This document shows, piece after piece, positions 8,640 to 18,600 of a DNA stretch of 64,000 nt. The stretch spans positions 62,001 to 126,000 of the forward strand of contig JAJRSD010000061.1 in assembly GCA_024278975.1 (NCBI GenBank). The letters are read 5' to 3'. Below the pieces are notes generated by a model, which saw only the letters and a list, made by a program, of their open reading frames with translations, searched no databases and was not told the DNA's origin. Both the position numbers and the translations under genes were made by a program. Source of the DNA: Bacteroidota bacterium (GTDB taxonomy: Bacteria; Bacteroidota; Bacteroidia; Bacteroidales; Prolixibacteraceae). How positions within the stretch are numbered: the stretch's first letter is position 1; each line of letters starts with the position of its first letter.

Positions 8640-9767
8640 TTATATAAAAATTAGGTCTGCCATAATCTCATCAGAAACAAACAAACCTTTATTTGTGAGT
8701 GTGAAAATATTATTGTTCTGAATAACCAAATCCGAAGATTGATATCGACTTATATTTTTTAAAAAATATGACAACTTTTCTTGCCCAAAATTACTTTCTA
8801 TAAAATTGGTTGAAACTCCCCCAATGGTACGAATCCGGGTTAAAATATATTCATTGTATTTATCGTTTTCGCTAAGTATTTCCATTTCGAAACAAGAGAG
8901 ATTATTATTAATTGACTCGATATAATTTTCTGTATTCGAAATATTCCATCGTCGCGAAGTGCCGTTAAACGAGTGTGCCGACGGACCCAACCCCAAATAT
9001 TTATTACCAAACCAGTAAGATTTATTGTGTTTGGAATACATTCTGTTTTTTGCAAAATTAGAAATCTCGTACTGTTGAAAACCCATTTTTTTTGTCGCCT
9101 CAACAAGCGTATTAAACTGTAAAATACTATCAGGTTCTTTTAACTCTTTTAATGTTCCGTTTTTTAGCAAATTGTAAAAAACAGTTCCTTCGTGATACGT
9201 TAAATGATACGCTGAAAGATGGTGAACCGGCAATTGAAAAACCTGCTTTAAACTGGCTTTCCAGTCATCGATTGTTAGTTCCGGAAGTCCGTAAATCAGA
9301 TCAACACTAATATTTTCAAATCCAATTTTTGCAGCATTTTCAACCGATTCAACAGCCTGTTTTACACTGTGCCGGCGATTCATTTTTTTCAGATATTTAT
9401 TCTGAAATGATTGAATTCCAATACTTAACCTATTAATTCCAACACTATAAATATTTTCCAAATATTGAATTGATAAATCATCGGGGTTTGCTTCGAATGT
9501 AATTTCAGCATCGGGCAAAATCTGAAATTCAGTATTCAAAACCATCAGTATTTCGTATAATTCATTTTTAGTTAAAACCGAAGGTGTGCCACCACCAAAA
9601 TAGATTGTTTCGACAGGTTCTTTTTCGAGGTAATTTGCATTTTGCTGAATCTCATTTTTTAAAGCTGACAGGAATTCTTTTGTAAGCGAAGTATTTAGCG
9701 TTTTATAAAAATCGCAATAGTAGCATTTTTGTCGGCAAAACGGAATATGAATATAAATGCCAGCCAT
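8640..9767 (-). CDS. hemW: Radical SAM heme chaperone HemW
   Basis: This 375-residue radical SAM protein carries the cluster motif CRQKCYYC (Cys11, Cys15, Cys18) in the HIPFC context specific to the HemN/HemW group, followed by the FGGGTPS SAM-binding motif near residue 58. HemW binds heme and a [4Fe-4S] cluster and delivers heme to respiratory enzymes; it lacks the coproporphyrinogen dehydrogenase activity of HemN. Classification as HemW rather than HemN rests on length and the absence of the HemN N-terminal extension and fourth Cys (CxxxCxxCxC); here the fourth position is Phe. It is divergent from the VanZ-family gene. Confidence 0.88.
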   Translation of the reverse strand: MAGIYIHIPFCRQKCYYCDFYKTLNTSLTKEFLSALKNEIQQNANYLEKEPVETIYFGGGTPSVLTKNELYEILMVLNTEFQILPDAEITFEANPDDLSIQYLENIYSVGINRLSIGIQSFQNKYLKKMNRRHSVKQAVESVENAAKIGFENISVDLIYGLPELTIDDWKASLKQVFQLPVHHLSAYHLTYHEGTVFYNLLKNGTLKELKEPDSILQFNTLVEATKKMGFQQYEISNFAKNRMYSKHNKSYWFGNKYLGLGPSAHSFNGTSRRWNISNTENYIESINNNLSCFEMEILSENDKYNEYILTRIRTIGGVSTNFIESNFGQEKLSYFLKNISRYQSSDLVIQNNNIFTLTNKGLFVSDEIMADLIFI

Positions 9768-9802
9768 AGTTTATTTTATTTTTTTCGTAAACCTACAAAG
9801 AA

Positions 9803-9830
9803 GTTGTTTAAAACAAAACGTCTATCTTTG
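9803..9830 (+). promoter_or_regulatory. Promoter of the VanZ-family gene
   Basis: GTTG at 9803-9806, a 16-bp spacer and TATCTTTG at 9823-9830 approximate the Bacteroidota TTTG/TAnnTTTG promoter, ending 30 bp before the start codon. The spacer is slightly short. Confidence 0.55.
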
Positions 9831-9860
9831 GGCTTTAATAATGAAATTATTTGAAATGAA

Positions 9861-10238
9861 ATGAAACTCATATATTTTTGGAAACCCATTTTATGGCTTG
9901 CAATAATTTGTTACGGACTTTTTATTCCGGCGAGTGAGCTGCCAACCAAACCATTTTTAAATATCCCCCACTTCGATAAAATTGTTCATTTCTCTCTGTT
10001 TTTTGGTCTTAATATATTGCTTTTAAAACCCTTTAAAAAACTCAATTTTAAGCAGTATTTATGGGCTCCTGCAATATCTGTTTTTTTGGGTTTAGTACTT
10101 GAATACTCTCAGCATTTAATTTCTATTTCGCGAAATAGCGACTTTTATGATTTTCTTGCTAATGTTTCGGGAATAGCTGCTGCCACACTGTTTTATTACT
10201 TTTTTGTTTCAAACAAAAAGTGGGAAATACTTTTTTAG
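9861..10238 (+). CDS. VanZ-family small membrane protein
   Basis: This 125-residue protein has four predicted membrane segments (about residues 8-24, 42-58, 70-90 and 100-117). The VanZ-like HFDKIVHFSLFFGLNILLL stretch near 37 is followed by LGLVLEYSQHLI and the NSDFYDFLANVSGI motif. VanZ-family proteins are associated with low-level teicoplanin resistance in enterococci; in Bacteroidota the role is unknown and resistance should not be assumed. Its stop codon overlaps that of the convergent Rrf2 gene. Confidence 0.8.
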   Translation: MKLIYFWKPILWLAIICYGLFIPASELPTKPFLNIPHFDKIVHFSLFFGLNILLLKPFKKLNFKQYLWAPAISVFLGLVLEYSQHLISISRNSDFYDFLANVSGIAAATLFYYFFVSNKKWEILF

Positions 10239-10678
10239 AGTTTAATTATATCTTCAAACTTATCAATATCCTCACTAATTATTTCCAACGTAGTTTCTTT
10301 ATAAAAAGCTTCAATTTCGCCACGTAATTTTTCGTATTGCGAGTGAACCGGACAAAGTGGTTTTGTTGGGTCGTGAGTTTTGCAGGGTTCCAAACTAATA
10401 AGGCAATTAATAAAAAAATCTTCGCCGTCAACTTTTACAACAATATCGTAAAGAGTTATTTCGCTGGCATTTTTTGATAATGCAAACCCACCGTTTGGTC
10501 CTTTTGTTGAAACCAACAATTTTTGCTTTACCAGACTCTGAAGTATTTTTCCTAAAAAAGCAGATGATAATTCCAGATCCTCAGAAATTTTCTTTATTCC
10601 AATACGTTTGTCGTTCTCTGAAAATTTTCCCAGATAAATCAATGCTCGAAGCGCGTACTTACAAGTGTTTGATAGCAT
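10235..10678 (-). CDS. Rrf2-family transcriptional regulator
   Basis: This 147-residue protein has an N-terminal winged helix of Rrf2 type (YALRALIYLGKF near residue 8, then the GPNGGFALSK wing near 60-69). A C-terminal segment carries Cys92, Cys99 and Cys109. Three such cysteines bind a [2Fe-2S] or [4Fe-4S] cluster in IscR and NsrR. Here the gaps are 6 and 9 residues rather than the 5 and 5 of IscR, so cluster type and signal are uncertain. It starts 1 bp after the stop of rpiB, so the two are co-transcribed. Likely signals are Fe-S status, nitric oxide or redox. Confidence 0.87.
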   Translation of the reverse strand: MLSNTCKYALRALIYLGKFSENDKRIGIKKISEDLELSSAFLGKILQSLVKQKLLVSTKGPNGGFALSKNASEITLYDIVVKVDGEDFFINCLISLEPCKTHDPTKPLCPVHSQYEKLRGEIEAFYKETTLEIISEDIDKFEDIIKL

Positions 10679-10679
10679 G

Positions 10680-11132
10680 TTATTTTTTTATTGAAATTAA
10701 ATCAACTCGTCGTGCATGCCGTCCACCTTCAAATTCAGCATTAAAAAAAGCATCAATAATTGAAATGGCTTCATCATCGGATACAAACCGAGCGGGAATA
10801 GCACAAACATTAGAATCGTTATGCTGGCGCGCCAAAGCAGCTATTTCGGGAATCCAGCAAATTGCCGAACGTACTGTTTGATGTTTATTTGCTGTCATAG
10901 AAATTCCCTGTCCGCTTCCACAAAAAGTTATACCAACTTCATACTCTCCATTATCAATTGCATTACCTATTAAATGACCAAAATCGGGATAATCACACCT
11001 CTCTTCAGAAAAACATCCTAAATCTTTATATTTAATATCTTTCTCTGTCAGATAATTTAAAATAACCTGTTTTTTTTGATATCCGGCATGGTCGCATGCA
11101 ACGGCAATTACCTTTTCTTTAAGATTTTTCAT
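10680..11132 (-). CDS. rpiB: Ribose-5-phosphate isomerase B
   Basis: This 150-residue RpiB/LacAB-family enzyme interconverts ribose 5-phosphate and ribulose 5-phosphate in the pentose phosphate pathway. Diagnostic segments are ACDHAGY near residue 12, ERCDYPDFG near 44, and FCGSGQGISMTANK near 70, which holds the catalytic Cys. Length is standard. It sits upstream of the Rrf2 regulator with 1 bp between them and 26 bp downstream of the flippase gene. Confidence 0.93.
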   Translation of the reverse strand: MKNLKEKVIAVACDHAGYQKKQVILNYLTEKDIKYKDLGCFSEERCDYPDFGHLIGNAIDNGEYEVGITFCGSGQGISMTANKHQTVRSAICWIPEIAALARQHNDSNVCAIPARFVSDDEAISIIDAFFNAEFEGGRHARRVDLISIKK

Positions 11133-11158
11133 CGTACAAAATTAATACTTTTTAGTAT

Positions 11159-12646
11159 TTATCTCTTTTTATTGAATTTAAATAAGCCTCTTAATTCTCT
11201 TTTTTCTAATAAATAGATTGAAATCATAAAAATAAATATAAAAAATGTGTGGCTAATATACTTGATAAAAGGTGTTAATGTTGATGTATATAACGAGATA
11301 ACATAGAGTATTCCGGCAATCAGGAAATAGGTGAAAATACGTTTTAAATTATATGGAATAGGGTAGTATTTCTGACCAAAAAAATAGGATACAACCATCA
11401 TTCCGAAGAAAGTAACGAGAACAGCAAAAGCCGATCCTTTATAACCAAACACAGGTATTAAAATAAAATTGAGAGTAATTGTTATAACCGCTCCGCCAAC
11501 TGCAATATACGCGCCGTAACGTGTCATATCGGTTAATTTGTACCACATCGAAAGGGCAAAATATATTCCAAAAAACAGGTTTGCAAGCAGTATTACCGGA
11601 ACAATTGAAAAGCCTTCATAATACTCGGGATTCCAGTTTAGCAGCCTCAAAATGTCGATATAAAATATCATTCCCAGAAAAATAAAAAGACCAAATATTA
11701 CGAAATATTTCATAATATTAGCGTGCATATTTTTATCATCTTTTACTTCGGTATGAGAAAAGAAAAACGGCTCGAATGCATACCGAAACGCCTGAATAAA
11801 CATATTCATTAAAACAGCAATTTTTACCGCTGCACCGTAAATACCAAGTTGTTCCATCGGATGTTGAGATTCGGGAATTAAAAACGGTATCAATATTTTA
11901 TCGATGTGCTGATTTATAATACCCGCCAAACCAACAATTAAAATAGGAAAAGAATAACTTAAAATTCTAAGCAACAACTTTTTATCGAAACTAAATGATA
12001 TTTTAAAAATCTCGGGCAACAACAATAAAAGTGTTATTAACGATGCCAGAAGATTAGAAATAAAAACATAACCTACGCCAATTTCGGGCGAGTAAATTAA
12101 ATTAATAATTGAGTCGGGATTATTAGCAGCCAACTTAGGACAAACCAACAAAAAGAGAAGGTTAAACGAAATGTTGGCAGCAATATTTACCAGCTTGATA
12201 AATGCAAATTTCAGAGGTCGGTTTTTTAATCGTAAATGTGCAAACGGTATGGCAGTTAGCGCGTCGATAGCCAAAATAATTGCCAGCCATAAAATATATT
12301 CAGGATGATTTTGATAGTTAATTAACCCGGCAATTTTTTCCTTAAAAACCAGAATAATCAATACAAAAAGCAAGGAAGTTGACAGTAGCGAAATTAACGA
12401 TGTTGAGTAAACTTTATCGGGTTCTTTGCTTTTGGAGGCAAACCTGAAAAAACCGGTTTCCATTCCGTAGGTTAAAAAAACCATGAAAAAAGCAATGTAC
12501 GAATATAAATTTGTGATAATTCCGTAAACATCGGGTGTAAACAAAATTACGTAAAGCGGCATTAACCACCAGTTAAGGAAACGACCAACAATGCTGCTCA
12601 TTCCATAAATTACTGTATCGTTTGCTAATTTTTTAAACGGATTCAA
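11159..12646 (-). CDS. Oligosaccharide flippase (Wzx/MATE-like polysaccharide biosynthesis protein)
   Basis: This 495-residue integral membrane protein has about 14 hydrophobic segments. Its N-terminus is typical of the polysaccharide synthesis flippase family: FKKLANDTVIYGMSSIVGRF, with a charged amphipathic start. Such proteins flip lipid-linked sugars across the inner membrane for capsule, O-antigen or exopolysaccharide. No glycosyltransferase cluster flanks it, so the cargo is unknown. The upstream region has a reverse-strand TATCTTTG box, and rpiB and the Rrf2 gene follow closely. Confidence 0.87.
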   Translation of the reverse strand: MNPFKKLANDTVIYGMSSIVGRFLNWWLMPLYVILFTPDVYGIITNLYSYIAFFMVFLTYGMETGFFRFASKSKEPDKVYSTSLISLLSTSLLFVLIILVFKEKIAGLINYQNHPEYILWLAIILAIDALTAIPFAHLRLKNRPLKFAFIKLVNIAANISFNLLFLLVCPKLAANNPDSIINLIYSPEIGVGYVFISNLLASLITLLLLLPEIFKISFSFDKKLLLRILSYSFPILIVGLAGIINQHIDKILIPFLIPESQHPMEQLGIYGAAVKIAVLMNMFIQAFRYAFEPFFFSHTEVKDDKNMHANIMKYFVIFGLFIFLGMIFYIDILRLLNWNPEYYEGFSIVPVILLANLFFGIYFALSMWYKLTDMTRYGAYIAVGGAVITITLNFILIPVFGYKGSAFAVLVTFFGMMVVSYFFGQKYYPIPYNLKRIFTYFLIAGILYVISLYTSTLTPFIKYISHTFFIFIFMISIYLLEKRELRGLFKFNKKR

Positions 12647-12662
12647 TTGCTAAATTTTAAAA

Positions 12663-12731
12663 CAAAGATATAATTCATTTACAATGATTAATCAAGTTTA
12701 TTAAAATTCACAAAAAGAAACTTTATCTTTG
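12663..12731. promoter_or_regulatory. Divergent promoter pair, flippase and glutamine cyclotransferase
   Basis: Two TATCTTTG -7 boxes point away from each other. One is on the reverse strand at 12663-12670, 17 bp before the flippase start, with a reverse-strand TTG 22 bp further upstream. The other is on the forward strand at 12724-12731, 24 bp before the cyclotransferase start. Both match TAnnTTTG; the -33 element of the forward one is weak. Confidence 0.6.
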
Positions 12732-12755
12732 AAAATCTAAAAAAAACATAGAATA

Positions 12756-13829
12756 ATGAAACGATTTGCTTTTCCTGTACTACTGATAATTTCAATTTTA
12801 ATTACTGCTTTTTCGTGCTCAAATACACCAAAACGCTCGCGAAAACCGGTTAGTTCAATCACTATTCAACCCAATAAAAAGAGTTATGTTTTTGGCGAGA
12901 AAGTTTCTGTAAACGTAAAAACAAAAGTTAAAAACGGCGAAATTGAAAGTATTAAACTTTACTATAAAAATAAACTTCTAAAAGAGAGCAAAGAGTTAAA
13001 TTTTACTTTTGAGGGTGCCGAAATCAACTCGTTGGGAAACAGTAATTTCAGGGTAGAAACTGTTAAAACCGATGGATTAAAAAACACCCGAACAAAAACT
13101 GTAAAAACGCTTTCTGACACCGAAACAAAAATTTATAACTATAAAATTATTAACACCTATCCACATTCCAATGATTACTATACGCAGGGACTTGAATACC
13201 ACAATGGTTTTTTATACGAGGGAACCGGAGAATATGGAAAATCGAGATTGGAAAAAGTAGATCTTAAAACAGGGAATGCACTTCGTACTTATCACATGCC
13301 CGACAAATATTTTGGTGAAGGAATAACAATTTTAAACGATAAAATTTATCAGATTACTTACCATGCACAAAAAGGTTTTATTTATAATTTATCAGATTTC
13401 GCGTTAATTGATAGTTTTCAATTTAAATCTACGGAGGGGTGGGGACTTACAAACGATGGAACAAATCTGATTATGAGCGATGGAACTCATCTTTTAACCT
13501 GGCTTAATCCATCAAATTTTTCGGTTGTTAAAACTGTTCAGGTGGCTAATAAAATAAATACCATTAATTTTTTAAACGAGCTCGAATATATCGACGGAAC
13601 AATTTATGCAAATGTTTATACCACAGATTTAATAGTTCAGATTGACCCGGAAACAGGTAAAATTTTATCGCAAGTAAACTTAAAAGGGATTATTGATATG
13701 TATCATAATCAGAAAGATAAAATAGATTATTTAAACGGAATTGCTTACGACAATAAAAATAAACTACTTTTTATAACCGGTAAATTGTGGCCTAAACTTT
13801 TTGAAATTGAGTTGATAGAATCAAAATAA
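12756..13829 (+). CDS. Glutaminyl-peptide cyclotransferase (glutamine cyclotransferase) lipoprotein
   Basis: This 357-residue lipoprotein has the lipobox TAFSC (Cys21). An Ig-like domain of about 90 residues ([18 protein letters not shown]) precedes a five-bladed propeller of the plant/bacterial glutamine cyclotransferase family. Family motifs include [23 protein letters not shown] near residue 142 and [17 protein letters not shown] near 187. The enzyme cyclises N-terminal Gln of exported proteins to pyroglutamate. Its 3' end overlaps the convergent ruvB gene by 9 bp. Confidence 0.85.
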   Translation: MKRFAFPVLLIISILITAFSCSNTPKRSRKPVSSITIQPNKKSYVFGEKVSVNVKTKVKNGEIESIKLYYKNKLLKESKELNFTFEGAEINSLGNSNFRVETVKTDGLKNTRTKTVKTLSDTETKIYNYKIINTYPHSNDYYTQGLEYHNGFLYEGTGEYGKSRLEKVDLKTGNALRTYHMPDKYFGEGITILNDKIYQITYHAQKGFIYNLSDFALIDSFQFKSTEGWGLTNDGTNLIMSDGTHLLTWLNPSNFSVVKTVQVANKINTINFLNELEYIDGTIYANVYTTDLIVQIDPETGKILSQVNLKGIIDMYHNQKDKIDYLNGIAYDNKNKLLFITGKLWPKLFEIELIESK

Positions 13830-14843
13830 AAGCGGAGTTTCGTCAAATTTAGTTTTACCCAAATGTTTATATGCAAGCTCGGTAACTTCTCTTCCGCGCG
13901 GTGTACGTTTTATAAATCCCTCTTTAATTAAAAATGGTTCATAAACCTCTTCAATTGTTCCGCTGTCTTCGCCAACTGCTGTGGCAATTGTCGAAATTCC
14001 AACCGGCCCACCCTTAAATTTATCTATAATACATAGTAAAATCCTATTGTCCATTTCGTCTAAACCGTAAGTATCAATATTAAGTGCGGCAAGCGAATGT
14101 TTAGTAATATCCATATCAATATTTCCATTGCCTTTTACCTGGGCAAAATCGCGAACCCGCCGTAAAAGCGAGTTTACAATACGCGGCGTTCCTCTGCTAC
14201 GGAAAGCTATTTCGTGAGCTGCATCATCGGTAATATTAATTTTAAGTATGCCTGCCGAGCGTTTTACAATTCCGGTAAGTATTTCGGCATCGTAATATTC
14301 TAAATGCGAATTAATGCCAAATCTGGCTCGCAGGGGCGACGTTAATAAACCAGATCGGGTTGTTGCTCCAATCAAAGTAAACGGATTCAATTCTAACTGA
14401 ACAGAACGTGCACTGGGTCCTTTATCAATCATAATATCAATTCTGAAATCTTCCATTGCCGAGTATAAATACTCCTCAACAATTGGCGATAATCTATGAA
14501 TCTCGTCTATAAAAAGTACATCGCTCTCTTCGAGGTTTGTAAGTAATCCGGCTAAATCTCCGGGTTTATCAAGAACCGGTCCCGAAGTTATTTTAATACC
14601 AACACCAAGTTCGTTTGCAATAATATTCGACAGGGTAGTTTTTCCCAGTCCCGGAGGTCCGTGCAACAGAACATGATCCAGTGCTTCGTCACGCATTTTA
14701 GCAGCTTTTACAAAAATTTCAAGATTTTCAACAATCTGTTTTTGCCCGGCAAAATCGTTAAATTGTAACGGTCTCAATTTTTTATCAAGCTCATTTTCTT
14801 TGTTCGAAAGCGACTCATTTCTTATATCTAAATCAATTTCCAT
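13821..14843 (-). CDS. ruvB: Holliday junction branch migration helicase RuvB
   Basis: This 340-residue AAA+ ATPase has Walker [10 protein letters not shown] at residues 62-70, Walker B and DEIH at 113-116, sensor region [14 protein letters not shown], and the C-terminal winged helix ([10 protein letters not shown], then TPRGREVT). It drives RuvA-guided branch migration in recombination and repair. ruvA and ruvC are not in the window, as is usual for scattered ruv genes in Bacteroidota. It starts 10 bp after the lone receiver gene and is probably in the same transcript. Confidence 0.96.
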   Translation of the reverse strand: MEIDLDIRNESLSNKENELDKKLRPLQFNDFAGQKQIVENLEIFVKAAKMRDEALDHVLLHGPPGLGKTTLSNIIANELGVGIKITSGPVLDKPGDLAGLLTNLEESDVLFIDEIHRLSPIVEEYLYSAMEDFRIDIMIDKGPSARSVQLELNPFTLIGATTRSGLLTSPLRARFGINSHLEYYDAEILTGIVKRSAGILKINITDDAAHEIAFRSRGTPRIVNSLLRRVRDFAQVKGNGNIDMDITKHSLAALNIDTYGLDEMDNRILLCIIDKFKGGPVGISTIATAVGEDSGTIEEVYEPFLIKEGFIKRTPRGREVTELAYKHLGKTKFDETPLLF

Positions 14844-14852
14844 TTTATAATA

Positions 14853-15221
14853 TTAGATAAATTTTTTAATCATATTAATCAATTCAACTGCTGTAAAAGG
14901 TTTTGGCAAATAATCATTCATTCCAGCATTAATACATTTCTCGCGGTCGTTATTTAATGTATTTGCTGTTAAAGCTATAATAGAAACCGGTTTATTTATA
15001 GCATTTTCTTTTTCAATTTTTCTTATTTCAGCAGTAATTTCAAAACCATTCATTCCGGGTAAAACAATATCCATCAAAACTAAATTAAAACTATTATCTT
15101 TAATTTTTTCAATAGCATCGAAACCATTATTTACTGCGACAATTTCATAATTTAATTTTTTTAAATTATATATTACCACTTTTTGGTTTAATAAATTATC
15201 TTCAATTAAAAGTATTTTCAA
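14853..15221 (-). CDS. Stand-alone response regulator receiver domain
   Basis: This 122-residue protein is a complete CheY-like receiver with no output domain. The acidic pair ED is at 7-8, phospho-acceptor Asp51 in LVLMDIVLPGMNG, switch Thr in ALTANTL, and conserved Lys107 in LPKPF. The sequence resembles receivers that form the C-terminus of hybrid kinases. No histidine kinase is nearby, so its partner is elsewhere. It precedes ruvB by 10 bp, and a reverse-strand TATATTTG box lies at 15252-15259. Confidence 0.88.
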   Translation of the reverse strand: MKILLIEDNLLNQKVVIYNLKKLNYEIVAVNNGFDAIEKIKDNSFNLVLMDIVLPGMNGFEITAEIRKIEKENAINKPVSIIALTANTLNNDREKCINAGMNDYLPKPFTAVELINMIKKFI

Positions 15222-15653
15222 AATAGTATATTATATATATTCTTATTTAAACAAATATAAAAAGTAATATTAATTATAATATCCGGTTAATACTGTTAAT
15301 TTCTATTTGTTACCTTTTTTGATGTTAGAGTGAACAGTTTATTAAATTGATTTTAAACAGATAAAATTTAATTAAATAATTAAACAGTAATATTATAGAT
15401 AAAGTTTTGAACAACTGTTGACAGCTCTGTTTTATAATATTTGAAACTATCAACACGTTAATAAAGTGTGAATATAATTAAATTAAATAATGATATAATT
15501 GTATGGTTTATTTCATATTAAAGATATATGTAAAAAAGTTTAATGAATGCAAATATTCTATTAAAAGTTTACTTTTGTTTTTTGAGCAATTATTACAGTT
15601 TTATTAACAAATGTATTTTTTTTAAATAACTGTTAAATAAGTATTTATATTTT
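15222..15653. other. 432-bp AT-rich intergenic region, divergent promoters
   Basis: No gene is seen here. The left end holds a reverse-strand -7 box (TATATTTG, 15252-15259) for the receiver/ruvB transcript. The right half holds a forward TACTTTTG at 15570-15577 that fits TAnnTTTG and may serve the DUF4175 operon, leaving a leader of about 70 bases. No riboswitch or stable hairpin is evident. Confidence 0.5.
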
Positions 15654-18600
15654 ATGACTAATAATTTCAACATACTAGTTAATAAGCTAAATTCGTTTAA
15701 ACGAAAGTACTATTCTTTTAAATTGTTGAAGGGTTTGGTATTAACACTGTTTTTTATTTTAGCTGTGTTTACCGTGTTTTCGTTGATTGAGTATTTGGTT
15801 TATTTATCTACTGACATTAGAAAATTAATGTTTTTTGGATTCCTTATTTTCTCATTTTTATTGATTTTACAATTCATAGGAATTCCACTTTTAAAGCTGT
15901 TTCATGTTTTAAAACCCATCGACTTAAAATCCACAACTGTTCTTATTCAAAAACATTTTGCCGAAATTGAAGATAAATTATTGAATATTATTGAACTCTC
16001 CGATTTTGAAGATAATCAATATTCAAACGAAATAGTTTTGGCAAGTATCGATCAAAAAATTGATGAACTAAAAATATTCAATTTTAACGATGCAGTGCAG
16101 TATAAAAATATACGTATAGTAGGTATTTATTTGATAGTTAGTATTTTAATATCAGTAGGAATATTGGTTATTAATAGAAATATTTTTACCGATTCAACAA
16201 ACAGGTTAGTACATTTTAATACAACTTTTGTAAAACCTGCACCATTTAATTTTAATTTAAAAAACAAAACACTGGAAGCCAAAAAAGGCGATTCTTTTGT
16301 AATTAAAGTAGAAACCGAGGGCGACGAAATTCCGCAAATTGCATATATAAATATAGAGGGAAATAATTATCTGATGAAAACCACCTCAGCAGGAACTTTT
16401 GAATTTGAGATGGCATCGGTAATTAATCCGGTTCAGTTTTATTTTACCGATTTAAAATATAATTCTGAAATTTATAATTTAAAACTTTTACCAAAACCGG
16501 GTATTACACAATTTTTAACATCTTTAACTCCACCTTCTTACACCGGAATACAAAATCAGGTGTACGAAAATATTGGAGATTTGCAGGTTCCGAACGGTAC
16601 TAAAATAGAATGGAAATTTAACGGAATTGATATTGATTCGTTGTATTTAATTGTTTACGATTCAATAAAAATAAAATCAACAGAAAATAATAATAGTTTT
16701 ATTATTGATTCAAAGTTTTATAAATCAACTAATTATAATGTTTTTATTCAGAATGTTGTAACCGAACCCGAATTAGCTCTATCGTATTCAATTGAAGTAA
16801 TTCCCGATCTGTTTCCCGAAATACGTATTAATCAAATAAATGATTCGTTACAATTAACCCGCTTCTTTTTCAAAGGTATTATTGGCGACGATTATGGTTT
16901 TTCGAATCTTCGTTTTCATTATAATATCAATAATTCAGATTCTACTATTTCCATTCCTTTTGTTAGAAATTTAACCGATCAGGATTTTTATTTCAGTTTT
17001 GATTTTAATGAGTTGGAAAATGCTGAAGGAATTATTTCATACTATTTTTCGGTTACCGATAATGATGTTATAAATCGTTATAAAACAACGACTTCTGACA
17101 ATTTTACATTTGAATTTCCCAATCGCGACGATATGCTTTCAAACGAAAAAGAGCAGTTTAACGAGTTGCAAAAGCAGTTTGACGAAAGCAAACAGTTAGC
17201 AAGTGAAATTCAAAAAGATCTAAAAAACCTTCAACTTAAAAATATGGACACCAGTGTTTCGGAGTGGGAAAAGTCGCAAATGGTAAGCGATATTATTTCG
17301 AAACAAAATAAGCTGGAAAAACTTTACGACCAGATAAAACAAGACAACGAGAAACTGAATAATTACATGAACTCTTTTAATAAGCAAAACGATGAGATGG
17401 CTGAAAAGCAGAAGCAAATTGAAGAGTTGTTGGAGGAGGTTTTTACTGATGAACTTAAAAAATTGATGGAGGAGTTTAATAAATTAGCGGAGGATTTCGA
17501 TAGTAAAAAGTTAAACGAAATGTCGAAGCAAATGGATTTATCGTTTGAGGATTTGCAGAAACAGTTGGACAGAAACCTCGAAATGTTGCGTAAAATGAAG
17601 GTTGAACAGAAACTTCAGGATGTAATTGACGAAGTTAACAAGTTGGCCGAAGAGGAAAATAAACTGGCTGAGGAAATTATTAAAGATAAAAATTACGATG
17701 AAGTAAAAGATAAAACCGAGCAAAATAGGAAGGATTTAAACAAGTTGGAAGAGCAGTTAAAAGATGCTTTGGAAATGAATAAGGAGCTAGAAAAACCTAT
17801 GAATTTCGATGATTTTGATGAAGATTTCAATGAGATAGATAAAAGTATTGAAAACAGTAAAAAAGAGCTTGGTAAAAAGAATAAGAAAAAGAGTAGGTCG
17901 AGCCTAAAAAATAGTGCTGAAAAGATGCAAAATATGGCTTTCGGAATGCAACAAATGTTAGATATGAATAGCCAGGAACAGAACATGGAAAACATTGAAA
18001 ATATAAAACAGATATTAAGTAATTTAATTTTTCTTTCGTTTTCGCAAGAAGATATTTTGTTAGGTTTACGAGGTATAAATTCTAAAGATCCGAGGTTGGT
18101 TCAGTTAAATCAAAATCAGAAAAAAATATTAGATCAAAGTAAAATTGTAAAAGATTCGTTATATGCACTTGCAATGCGTACGCCACAGATAACCAGTATG
18201 ATAAATAACGAATTATTGGCTTTGGAATTAAATTTAAATAACGCAACTCAACAGATGGAGGAGGCACTTTTTTCCCCGGCCCGGTCAAGTCAGCAGTTTG
18301 TTGTTACAGCAGCAAATAATTTGGCTTTATTGTTAAACGAGTCTCTTGAAAATATGGAAAAGGCAATGGCAAACTCGAAGCCAGGCGACCAGGAATGTGA
18401 AAATCCGGGGCAGGGAAAACCGGGAATGAAATCGCTAAAAGAGTCGTCGGAAAGTATAAAACAGCAGTTGCAGAAAATGATTGACCAGATGAAAAACGGG
18501 AAGGGCCAGAATATGAGTCAGCAAATGGGACAAAGTTTAATGCAGCATGAAATGATGCAACAAATGCTTCGCGACCTTATGAATAATGGGAGTGTGGGCA

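Noticed and set aside
9861-10238. Calling the VanZ-family gene a glycopeptide-resistance determinant
   Set aside because: VanZ-like proteins are widespread in organisms without van clusters and no other van gene is present.
10474-10881. Forward 135-codon frame across the Rrf2 and rpiB genes
   Set aside because: It is antisense to two clearly conserved genes and its composition is that of a shadow frame.
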